Part shown: positions 1-10,000 of the stretch, piece by piece
Layout of the letters: every line of letters starts with the position of its first letter
Position numbering within the stretch: the first letter of the stretch is position 1
From: Tritrichomonas musculus
Taxonomy: Eukaryota > Parabasalia > Tritrichomonadida > Tritrichomonadidae
Direction: 5' to 3'
Assembly (NCBI GenBank): GCA_039105265.1
Contig: JAPFFF010000068.1
Coordinates: 1-64,000, forward strand
Length of the DNA: 64,000 bases
Translations under genes and position numbers: made by a program
Notes under the pieces: model-generated
Database searches by the model: none
What the model was told of the DNA's origin: nothing
Seen by the model: only the letters and a program-made list of their open reading frames with translations

Positions 1-3000
1 GGGAGAGATGCATATGAGATAATCAGATATGCAGGAACGGTGGGGGGGAGGGAGAGATGCATATGAGATAATCAGATATGCAGGAACGGGGGGGGGGAGG
101 GAGAGATGCATATGAGATAATCAGATATGCAGGAACGGTGGGGGGGAGGGAGAGATGCATATGAGATAATCAGATATGCAGGAACGGGGGGGGGGAGGGA
201 GAGATGCATATGAGATAATCAGATATGCAGGAACGGGGGGGGGGAGGGAGAGATGCATATGAGATAATCAGATATGCAGGAACGGGGGGGGGGAGGGAGA
301 GATGCATATGAGATAATCAGATATGCAGGAACGGGGGGGGGGAGGGAGAGATGCATATGAGATAATCAGATATGCAGGAACGGGGGGGGGGAGGGAGAGA
401 TGCATATGAGATAATCAGATATGCAGGAACGGGGGGGGGGAGGGAGAGATGCATATGAGATAATCAGATATGCAGGAACGGGGGGGGGGAGGGAGAGATG
501 CATATGAGATAATCAGATATGCAGGAACGGGGGGGGGGAGGGAGAGATGCATATGAGATAATCAGATATGCAGGAACGGTGGGGGGGAGGGAGAGATGCA
601 TATGAGATAATCAGATATGCAGGAACGGGGGGGGGGAGGGAGAGATGCATATGAGATAATCAGATATGCAGGAACGGGGGGGGGGAGGGGGGAGAGATGC
701 ATATGAGATAATCAGATATGCAGGAACGGGGGGGGGGAGGGAGAGATGCATATGAGATAATCAGATATGCAGGAACGGGGGGGGGGAGGGAGAGATGCAT
801 ATGAGATAATCAGATATGCAGGAACGGTGGGGGGGAGGGAGAGATGCATATGAGATAATCAGATATGCAGGAACGGGGGGGGGGAGGGAGAGATGCATAT
901 GAGATAATCAGATATGCAGGAACGGGGGGGGGGAGGGGGGAGAGATGCATATGAGATAATCAGATATGCAGGAACGGTGGGGGGGAGGGAGAGATGCATA
1001 TGAGATAATCAGATATGCAGGAACGGGGGGGGGGAGGGGGGAGAGATGCATATGAGATAATCAGATATGCAGGAACGGGGGGGGGGAGGGGGGAGAGATG
1101 CATATGAGATAATCAGATATGCAGGAACGGTGGGGGGGAGGGAGAGATGCATATGAGATAATCAGATATGCAGGAACGGTGGGGGGGGGGGGGAGAGATG
1201 CATATGAGATAATCAGATATGCAGGAACGGTGGGGGGGAGGGAGAGATGCATATGAGATAATCAGATATGCAGGAACGGTGGGGGGGAGGGGGGAGAGAT
1301 GCATATGAGATAATCAGATATGCAGGAACGGGGGGGGGAGGGGGGAGAGATGCATATGAGATAATCAGATATGCAGGAACGGTGGGGGGGAGGGAGAGAT
1401 GCATATGAGATAATCAGATATGCAGGAACGGGGGGGGGGAGGGGGGAGAGATGCATATGAGATAATCAGATATGCAGGAACGGTGGGGGGGAGGGGGGAG
1501 AGATGCATATGAGATAATCAGATATGCAGGAACGGGGGGGGGGAGGGGAGAGATGCATATGAGATAATCAGATATGCAGGAACGGTGGGGGGGAGGGGGG
1601 AGAGATGCATATGAGATAATCAGATATGCAGGAACGGGGGGGGGGAGGGAGAGATGCATATGAGATAATCAGATATGCAGGAACGGTGGGGGGGAGGGGG
1701 GAGAGATGCATATGAGATAATCAGATATGCAGGAACGGGGGGGGGGAGGGGAGAGATGCATATGAGATAATCAGATATGCAGGAACGGTGGGGGGGGAGG
1801 GGGGAGAGATGCATATGAGATAATCAGATATGCAGGAACGGTGGGGGGGAGGGGGGAGAGATGCATATGAGATAATCAGATATGCAGGAACGGGGGGGGG
1901 GAGGGGAGAGATGCATATGAGATAATCAGATATGCAGGAACGGTGGGGGGGAGGGGGGAGAGATGCATATGAGATAATCAGATATGCAGGAACGGGGGGG
2001 GGGAGGGGGAGAGATGCATATGAGATAATCAGATATGCAGGAACGGGGGGGGGGGGGGGAGAGATGCATATGAGATAATCAGATATGCAGGAACGGTGGG
2101 GGGGAGGGGGGAGAGATGCATATGAGATAATCAGATATGCAGGAACGGGGGGGGGGAGGGGAAGAGATGCATATGAGATAATCAGATATGCAGGAACGGT
2201 GGGGGGGAGGGGGGAGAGATGCATATGAGATAATCAGATATGCAGGAACGGGGGGGGGGAGGGGAAGAGATGCATATGAGATAATCAGATATGCAGGAAC
2301 GGTGGGGGGGGAGGGGGGAGAGATGCATATGAGATAATCAGATATGCAGGAACGGTGGGGGGGAGGGGGGAGAGATGCATATGAGATAATCAGATATGCA
2401 GGAACGGGGGGGGGGAGGGGAGAGATGCATATGAGATAATCAGATATGCAGGAACGGTGGGGGGGGGGGGGAGAGATGCATATGAGATAATCAGATATGC
2501 AGGAACGGGGGGGGGGAGGGGAGAGATGCATATGAGATAATCAGATATGCAGGAACGGGGGGGGGAGGCATGCATATGAGATAATCAGATATGCAGGAAC
2601 GGTGGGGGGGAGGGGGGAGAGATGCATATGAGATAATCAGATATGCAGGAACGGGGGGGGGGAGGGGAGAGATGCATATGAGATAATCAGATATGCAGGA
2701 ACGGGGGGGGGGAGGGAGAGATGCATATGAGATAATCAGATATGCAGGAACGGTGGGGGGGAGGGGGGAGAGATGCATATGAGATAATCAGATATGCAGG
2801 AACGGTGGGGGGGAGGGAGAGATGCATATGAGATAATCAGATATGCAGGAACGGGGGGGGGGAGGGGGGAGAGATGCATATGAGATAATCAGATATGCAG
2901 GAACGGTGGGGGGGAGGGAGAGATGCATATGAGATAATCAGATATGCAGGAACGGTGGGGGGGAGGGGGGAGAGATGCATATGAGATAATCAGATATGCA

Positions 3001-3797
3001 GGAACGGGGGGGGGAGAGAGATGCATATGAGATAATCAGATATGCAGGAACGGTGGGGGGGAGGGGGGAGAGATGCATATGAGATAATCAGATATGCAGG
3101 AACGGGGGGGGGGAGGGGGAGAGATGCATATGAGATAATCAGATATGCAGGAACGGTGGGGGGGAGGGAGAGGCGTGTGAGATAATCAGATATGCAGGAA
3201 CGGTGGGGGGGAGGGGGGAGAGATGCATATGAGATAATCAGATATGCAGGAACGGTGGGGGGGAGGGAGAGATGCATATGAGATAATCAGATATGCAGGA
3301 ACGGGGGGGGGGAGGGGGGAGAGATGCATATGAGATAATCAGATATGCAGGAACGGGGGGAGGGAGAGGCGTGTGAGATAATCAGATATGCAGGAACGGT
3401 GGGGGGGAGGGGGGAGAGATGCATATGAGATAATCAGATATGCAGGAACGGGGGGGGGGAGGGGAAGAGATGCATATGAGATAATCAGATATGCAGGAAC
3501 GGTGGGGGGGAGGGAGAGATGCATATGAGATAATCAGATATGCAGGAACGGTGGGGGGGAGGGGGAGAGATGCATATGAGATAATCAGATATGCAGGAAC
3601 GGGGGGCGGGGAGGGGGGAGAGATGCATATGAGATAATCAGATATGCAGGAACGGGGGGGGGGAGGGAGAGATGCATGTGAGATAATCAGATATGCAGGA
3701 ACGGTGGGGGGGGGGAGGAGAGATGCATATGAGATAATCAGATATGCAGGAACGGGGGGGGGGAGGGGAAGAGATGCATATGAGATAATCAGATATA
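1..3797. repeat. G-rich minisatellite array
   Basis: About 70-75 head-to-tail copies of a unit of roughly 50-52 bp, running off the left edge of the window. Each unit has a constant core reading GCATATGAGATAATCAGATA followed by TGCAGGAACGG, then a run of seven to nine or more G, then a short AGGG(GGG)AGAGA linker. The linker and G-run vary, giving several unit types (GGTGGGGGGG versus pure G; AGGGA, AGGGGAG, AGGGGAAG and AGGGGGGAGA linkers). Units in the first 640 bp are the most uniform; later ones mix types in alternating blocks. The core starts and ends with TGCATAT/ATATGCA arms. The array ends in a partial unit near 3797. Its many short proline-rich minus-strand ORFs are repeat translations, not genes. 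Confidence 0.97.
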
Positions 3798-4186
3798 AAT
3801 ACAAATTGATTTACCACGAAATGCTAAAGTTATAAAGAGTTTAATATATAAAATTGAACAATAATTATCAAATAAATTGTTATGATCTTAATGATGCTCT
3901 CTTTGTATAAACTCTCAATTTCTTAGGGCTCTCAATTTTTTAAAGGTTTTATTTTTTAGTGAAATAATCATTTTAACTTAAAGATAAAGTTTAATCTTCT
4001 TCTAAAAAATATTTTTATTTTTTGAATTTTTTCTCTCTCAAATAGTGCATCCAATTCTGATTTTTACAAATTCTCTTCATCACTTTTTGAGAGTTACGTT
4101 CTCAACAAAAGATAAAATACTTTTAATATTTATATATTCATATTGTTTGTTTAAATGTTATTTATTTATAATGATATTTTGAAAAT
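3798..4186. other. AT-rich spacer, no gene seen
   Basis: Low-complexity AT-rich DNA between the minisatellite and the HECT remnant. I see no coding region, RNA gene or repeat here apart from short T and A runs. Confidence 0.6.
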
Positions 4187-4266
4187 GATTCAATTACAGG
4201 CTTATTATTCCTACAGGGCCACTCGATGTGCAATATTTGATGGAAAACATGAAATTTGGCCAACCT

Positions 4267-5330
4267 AGTAGTATATACTAGTTGGTTTCCGCGGAGCCTG
4301 GGGCCCACGCGTCAACACGAACTAGTTAAAAAAAAAATAAATAATAAAAAAATTAAAAAAAAAATTTAAAAAAAAAAAAAAAAATTAATAAAATATTTTC
4401 TCAAAGAAGCATCTTTATTGTAAACGGCTTGAGTACCACCCCTAGAAGCCTCTTAGTAGCGAAGAAGCATCTTTATGTGAAGTGAGAAGCCTCTTAGTAT
4501 CGAAGAAGCATCTTTATGTGAAGTGAGAAACCTCTTAGTATCGAAGAAGATGTACCTGAGAATACCGATATTTACACCAATACAGAAATAGACGGAATCA
4601 CTTATCCTGTTAATTATTATCAAACTGAGAGTGGTGAATGGCGTTTTAATATAGAGAGCGATAAAGGATTTTTTGATACCAAATTAATATTAGCGGGAAA
4701 AATATTGAAACAGGATGAAATAGCTTTAAAGAGTGATATTACATCATTATTGGATGACTTATTTTGGAGAATATTTTATTCAGGATTTCACAAATCATAT
4801 TATGAAGATATCCCAGAATTATGCTGGTATTCTTACGATACTAGTTCTAAAAAATTAATTGTATGCGTCGAATATAATAGTTTATATATGGAAATGTTAT
4901 TTATATTTAAAGATTCAAATGAAAAGAAACATTATGTTAGAGTTAATTATAGTGAAGGATTTGCAGTACTAGATGAAATATATGGTGAAGATAAACTTAG
5001 AGAATCCAATAGAATAAGAGATTTTGAATATGAATTTCCACGTATCGATTTTCAATTAACGGGCTCTGGAAATATACCATTTACTGAATACTATCTAAAG
5101 CAAGTCAAAGCCACACCATAAAAGAGGCTTCTCACTTCACATAAAGATGCTTCTTCGCTACTAAGAGGCTTCTAGGGGTGGTACCCAAGCCGTTTACAAT
5201 AAAGATGCTTCTTTGTGAAAAATATTTTATTAATTTTTTTTTAAAATTTTTTTTTTATTTTTTTTTTTTAACTAGTTCGTATTGACGCGTGGGCCACAGG
5301 CTCCGCGGAAACCGACTAGTATATACTACT
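4267..5330. mobile_element. Short non-autonomous Maverick-like element
   Basis: A 1064-bp element flanked by the 5-bp duplication AACCT (4262-4266 and 5331-5335). It starts AGTAGTATATAC and ends with the inverse, the same AG...CT terminus style as the 19-kb Maverick further right. The terminal inverted repeats run about 210-280 bp. They include a GC-rich block (TCCGCGGAGCC), an A/T-homopolymer stretch, and a block of about 42 bp (GAAGCCTCTTAGTA core) that is tandemly repeated two to three times in the left repeat (4446-4548) but present once in the right. The interior (about 4549-5121) is a single coding fragment of an element-type protein. It carries no polymerase or integrase, so it would need helper proteins. 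It looks like an internally deleted derivative. Nearly matching repeats suggest a fairly recent insertion. Confidence 0.75.
4549..5121 (+). pseudogene. Coding fragment inside the short Maverick-like element
   Basis: An open fragment of about 190 codons filling the interior of the 1.06-kb element. It is polar, with many D, E, Y and F residues and no recognised domain. The stretch QDEIALKSDI resembles the ALKTDIP-type repeats of the large fibre-like protein of the 19-kb Maverick, which hints at an origin from a related structural gene. That link is an inference from a short motif. Confidence 0.4.
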
Positions 5331-5839
5331 AACCTTATAATAAAGAAACACCTGTTGTGAAGCTATTCTTTAGTGTAATATCGAAATGGAACAACGAAAA
5401 CTTGGTAAAACTTCTCATTTTCATCACATGTTCTTCACGAGTCCCTATCAACGGTTTCAAAGAATATTGCGAGATGTCAGGCTCACCAATAAAAATTGTT
5501 CCAGATGGAGATAAAGAAAAATTTCCACAGGCACAAACTTGCTTCAACATTCTCAAGCTTCCAGAGTACGAAAGTGAGGAAGAATTGAATAGAAAGTTAC
5601 TTCTAGCGATTCAACAATATAACACTTTTGAAAATTATTATCTAAATTTCAAAAGTGCCAAGTAAAAAGTTTTAGCTGCATTGATATCTAAACATCAGTT
5701 TATTATTATAAATATAGTCCATTATATAAAGGATTGATATCTAAAAACTGACAAAAAAAATTCTTTTTTTTTTCTAATTGAATTTTTAATTAGTTTGGTT
5801 ATGAAACCAGCATTTAATAATTAAAATTATTCATTTTAT

Positions 5840-6247
5840 CTTGTGTATAAGGTTGGGCTGAATTGGATTGTAACATAAATTGATCTTTGTCTTGATAAAT
5901 ATTCATCAATTATTATTATTTTTTCTTCAATTAGAGATAGAAGAATTCGTTTGTTATCTTTGAAAATTTTTGAAATTGTAAAATATTTTTGGATATCTTT
6001 TTTGAAACGTATCAAAATTTACTCAAGCTTAGGAATTAAATTTAGAACACGTTGATGATTATTTCCGATGACATTTATTAGTCGTAATATTGATTTGAGT
6101 TTATATTTGTCTTCTGGTAGTTTGACTTTCACGGACAAACTTAAAAAAATGTTCATAATTTTCTTCCTCATTCGTTTCATCTTCAAGAAATTCAAGAAGA
6201 ACATTTTGAATCATTTCCATTTTCTCTTTGAGGTCTTTAATACTCAT
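5840..6247 (-). pseudogene. Decayed DUF3447-type ankyrin gene start
   Basis: The minus strand from 6247 downwards reads MSIKDLKEKMEMIQNVLLEF followed by LEDETNEEENY. After a frame change it continues with LKSILRLINVIGNNHQR, then KDIQKYFTIS and NKRILLSLIEEKIIIIDEYL. This order of motifs (an amphipathic start, an EEN acidic patch, an LI..I.NNH.R motif, and NKRILL.L.EEKI) matches the N-terminal region of the large trichomonad ankyrin family annotated DUF3447. At least one frameshift and one in-frame stop are present, and no ankyrin repeats follow. It is therefore a short dead copy of a host gene family. The family call is from memory of the motif pattern. Confidence 0.6.
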
Positions 6248-6258
6248 TTTAATAAATA

Positions 6259-6330
6259 TTTTAAAAAATTCAATAAGTTCTCTCAAAACTAATAAAAAAA
6301 AATTGAGAGAACTTATTGAATTTTTTAAAA
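6259..6330. repeat. Perfect 28-bp inverted repeat (hairpin)
   Basis: Left arm 6259-6286 and right arm 6303-6330 are perfect reverse complements (core AATAAGTTCTCTCAA / TTGAGAGAACTTATT). They are separated by a 16-nt A-rich loop. The hairpin lies just upstream of the decayed ankyrin gene on the minus strand. It could form a cruciform, or a stem-loop in a transcript of either strand. Confidence 0.9.
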
Positions 6331-6435
6331 TCCAAGCATTTCTATCATAAAAATAGAAGTAGAACAATAAACAAATACTATTGATGATAGGTAACACTTA
6401 TTTTTGAGTTTCCAAAAAGATTTTCTGTGAACTGT

Positions 6436-6482
6436 TGCATATGAGATTATCAGATATGCAGGAACGGGAAGGGGGCGGAGAG
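6436..6482. repeat. Orphan unit of the G-rich minisatellite
   Basis: A single diverged copy of the minisatellite core (GCATATGAGATTATCAGATA then TGCAGGAACGG, followed by GAAGGGGGCGGAGAG), more than 2.6 kb from the array. It is enclosed by the inverted pair AGGTAACACT (about 6390-6399) and AGTGTTACCT (about 6480-6489), so the unit sits inside a structure of about 100 bp. Confidence 0.85.
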
Positions 6483-6489
6483 TGTTACC

Positions 6490-7076
6490 TTATATCAGAA
6501 AATTCACTCTGTTACAATTTTGAGCATTTGATAAAGATTAATAATTTCTAGTCAACTTTTTTATGACCATGCAATTGGTTGAGTTATTTTACAAAGAAAA
6601 TTCAATTAAAATTGAGAGCTGAATTATTTCAACTCATTGAATAATCAAATTCATTTCATAATTTTTTGGATTGAGAAATATTTTTGGTTTCTTAACAAAG
6701 TTACAGAGTGATATTTTAGAAATAAACAAAAAATTGCAAAATCATATTATGCAATTACTCATAACTCATTTAATATTTATTATGGAGGCTTTAAAAAAAA
6801 CTATATTCATATTGGATAGTATATATACATATTGAAATTATTTTTTCGAAATAAAACTATTTGTATAAGAAAAAAATTTAAGAAAATTTGAATAGATCAT
6901 ATGAAATAATATTTTAACTATGTATTATATATTTTATAAATGATTATTAATATATTGATATGATTTAATATATAATATCTATTATATATAACAAGAAAAA
7001 ATGATTTTAATTCTTTAAAAAATTCTGAACTAAAAATTTTTTCTTTGTCACTTTTTATTCCAAAATCAGTTTTTTA
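6490..7076. other. AT-rich convergent intergenic region
   Basis: Very AT-rich DNA between the dead HECT/ankyrin remnants and the 3' end of the intact HECT gene. I see no gene or structured repeat. Confidence 0.6.
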
Positions 7077-10000
7077 TTAAATAATTTCAAATGAGTTACA
7101 ATTTTCAATGGCTATCGAAAGTTTTTCATTTAATTCTTCTTTAGTTTCATATTCTGGTATATCTATTCTATTAAAACAAGTATGAGCTTGGGGAAGTAAT
7201 TTTTTGTCACCTCCTGGCGCAATAACGATTGGGCCATTCATATCACAAAAGCCTTTAAAACCATTGACTGGAAGCCTTGATGATCCAGTAATAAAAATCA
7301 AAAGCTTGGAAAGTTTTTCATTGTTCCACTTTGAAATTACATCAAAGAATAGCTTAACCACGTGCGTATCTGCTGTATATGGCAATTCATATTCTACATT
7401 ATTTTTTAGATCATTTACATCAATTGAAATTGTTCCGCCAATCAGCATGTTTAATTCATTTGGTGTGAATATTCTGATTTCAGAAAGTAAAGGAAACGAA
7501 TAAAATCCTTCACAAAACGCATTGACTTGATCTCGAATTGAATCTCTTAGTACATAATTAGAAAGCAAACGAATATATTCATTCTTGTTCTCATTAGTGA
7601 CATCGATTTTGCTGCCATTCTCTTTTAAAGGAATCGATAAATAGGAACCAAATTCGTCTTCATCTGAAGTAAATGACAAGCATAATGAATCTACATCATT
7701 ATTAATTAAGCTTTGAAGGCTATTGTACAATTCTAAATCAATTTCTTTGAGGTCATTTAAATTTGGTTCATAATTAAGAATTTGCTTCCAGAATGAAGTG
7801 GTAAAATTAACATTTATTGGCACTCTCTCAATTAAAGCCCGTGCCACTATTTTGCCTGCAAAATCAAAAAATGCTAAGTGATCTTCATTTACGAATGACT
7901 GCTTGTTTGGCTGATATTTTTTGTCTTGTCCATAGCAAGAAAAGAGAGCGAAATTTGGATTAAAAATCTCAAGAGATATATTTGTAAACCAGTCACGTAA
8001 AGGGCCACCCAAGTCTAATCCTCTTTCATTATAATATTGGATTCTTATATTTTTCGTAAGAATCTCTGGTTCTATGCCATTAAGAGCTAAATATGATGAT
8101 TCAAGTATATTATTTCTATCAATGTCAAGTTCAATTTCGTCATCTGTTTTAAGATTATCTGCCATTTCATTGAATATATTAAAACGAACATTAAAACTTA
8201 TTAATCCTGGATTATTGTTCAGAAAATTATATTCTTTCATTTTCCGTGGGTGATTTTTTATGATTTTGTTGAACAAGTCATTGTATTTATCATATATATT
8301 GAAAAAATCATTTGAAAGTTCAGTTTCATCATTATTGTTTTTAGTGGTATAATGAAGAGCCAACAAATCAAAAGAACTAAATAAAAACTTGATAGCATTT
8401 TTATCCAAATTATCCTTATTTCTGAAATAGCTGGCGTTTTTGTTCAAAAACCGAGTAAATGATTTCAACTTATCCTCAATTAACATTGGCAATTTATCAC
8501 AGTAATCGATTACTGTTTTTACATCGTTTTTGAACAGGATTTTATCAAAAATCTTAAGAATAGTGCCATGCAGTTTTTCTTTTTGTTCTTGATTTAATTT
8601 ATGATAAATATTGATAATTGAACCAAGTTTTCCATTGTTTTCAGTCAAGATTAATTTAATTAAAATAACGATGCGATCTGGAAATTCAGAATTATAATTA
8701 ATCAATACCTCTAGTACTTTTTGTAGTAAGTTTAAATCGTTTCTCCATTTGGGTGATAATGCGAGATTAATTAGATTGCATTTTAAAAAATCACGGATTT
8801 CATTTTTATATTCATTCATTGTTAATAAGTATTTAAATAAATTTATTAATTCATGCATTGAATCCAAATTGATTTCCGCATTATTTGTTGATAACTTGGC
8901 AAAATATTTAAATAAGTAATCAGTAAAACAAATTGAAAATTCGCAATTCTCAGTTATTTTGTGAAGCAAAATTTCGAGTATTTCATCATTTTTTTGATGA
9001 GATGAGAGGAAAATGACTAATTTAAATAAAGTGTCTAATTGTGGTTTGAAGTAAAGAATCATATTCAGTTGCTCACAGTCAGCGTTTTCACTGTTACTTT
9101 TATCTTTTTGCGCATCTTTATGCATTTTTTTCAAGACATTGTAAGTGTCGTTAATCATTCTTGCATGCTCTTTTTTTATTGGAACGTTCTGGCCATACAA
9201 AAACCAATTATAGACAAACTGAGGCTCCATGACAAGATATCGAATCATTTTTATAGTGTAAAAATCATGAAACTGTGGAGCATTTTTCACTATATTGAAT
9301 TCTTCTGAATTTCGATTCATTTTTTCAACAAAATATTTAATTCGATCAAATGATGGTTGATTTATGCTTTCATTGCAAGTATATGATAAACAAAACTCAT
9401 TTCTGTGTCCAAGAAAATCTAGAAATTGATCGTTATCTGTCAAATATTTTTTAATTATTGTAATGAAAAAATGCAAAATATTGTATTTCAATGATGGAGC
9501 ATTCATATATGATATTGGATAATCTTTTTTCATTAGCTCTTCAATATGAATTATTTCATATTTTGACGTGTTCATCATTATTTGAAAAACATTTGTGATG
9601 AAAGAATTAATCGCAAGCATGAACTTTCTATTAAATTCACTATCTTGATGTTCTTTTTCGAGTATTATTTCTATTTTTTCAAGAAATTTGTATTTTAATA
9701 TATAGCCTAATACAATTTTTGATTCATTCCCTTGTGTAAAAAAAGACAGAAGCAAAATAAATCCAAAAATTTGAGAATTAGAAAATATCGTTATATTTGG
9801 AAGAAACCACTGCAAAAAGTTGTCTAGTATATATGGAAACTGCATGATTGCAAAAAGAAAAGACATGGCTGAAATCGTGTTCTTAATAAATGTGTCTCGA
9901 TTGCCATTTTCCAAATCGCTATAAATTAAAGAAATATAATCAAAAGCTGGCAGAACTGATTTAAAAGCCTGCTGGGGATTGTGGTAGAAAAGAAATGGGA

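Larger units (their letters stand above)
4187..5665 (+). pseudogene. HECT E3 ligase, 3' remnant split by an element
   Basis: This host gene fragment encodes the end of a HECT catalytic domain. About 27 codons lie before 4266 and about 110 codons from 5336 to the stop at 5663-5665. The right part reads like the last 105 residues of the intact HECT ligase at 7077-11909 (shared stretches such as VISKWNNE, LLIFIT, SSR.P.NGFK, and PEYE..EELN). It keeps the TCFN motif that holds the catalytic cysteine, about 40 residues before the end. A 1064-bp element with a 5-bp duplication sits inside the coding sequence; host codons on either side follow the HECT alignment in order. Upstream of 4187 the frame is closed and no further HECT sequence is visible, so the rest of the gene is missing. 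It is convergent with the intact paralogue. The homology is clear; the date of inactivation is not. Confidence 0.82.

Noticed and set aside
1-3797. Possible CRISPR-like array
   Set aside because: Units have no unique spacers; variation is confined to G-run and linker length. This is a eukaryotic minisatellite.
1061-3804. Many overlapping minus-strand proline-rich ORFs of 60-167 codons, plus one plus-strand ORF at 3644-3835
   Set aside because: All are translations of the minisatellite unit in different frames, with no independent start context or conserved non-repeat part.
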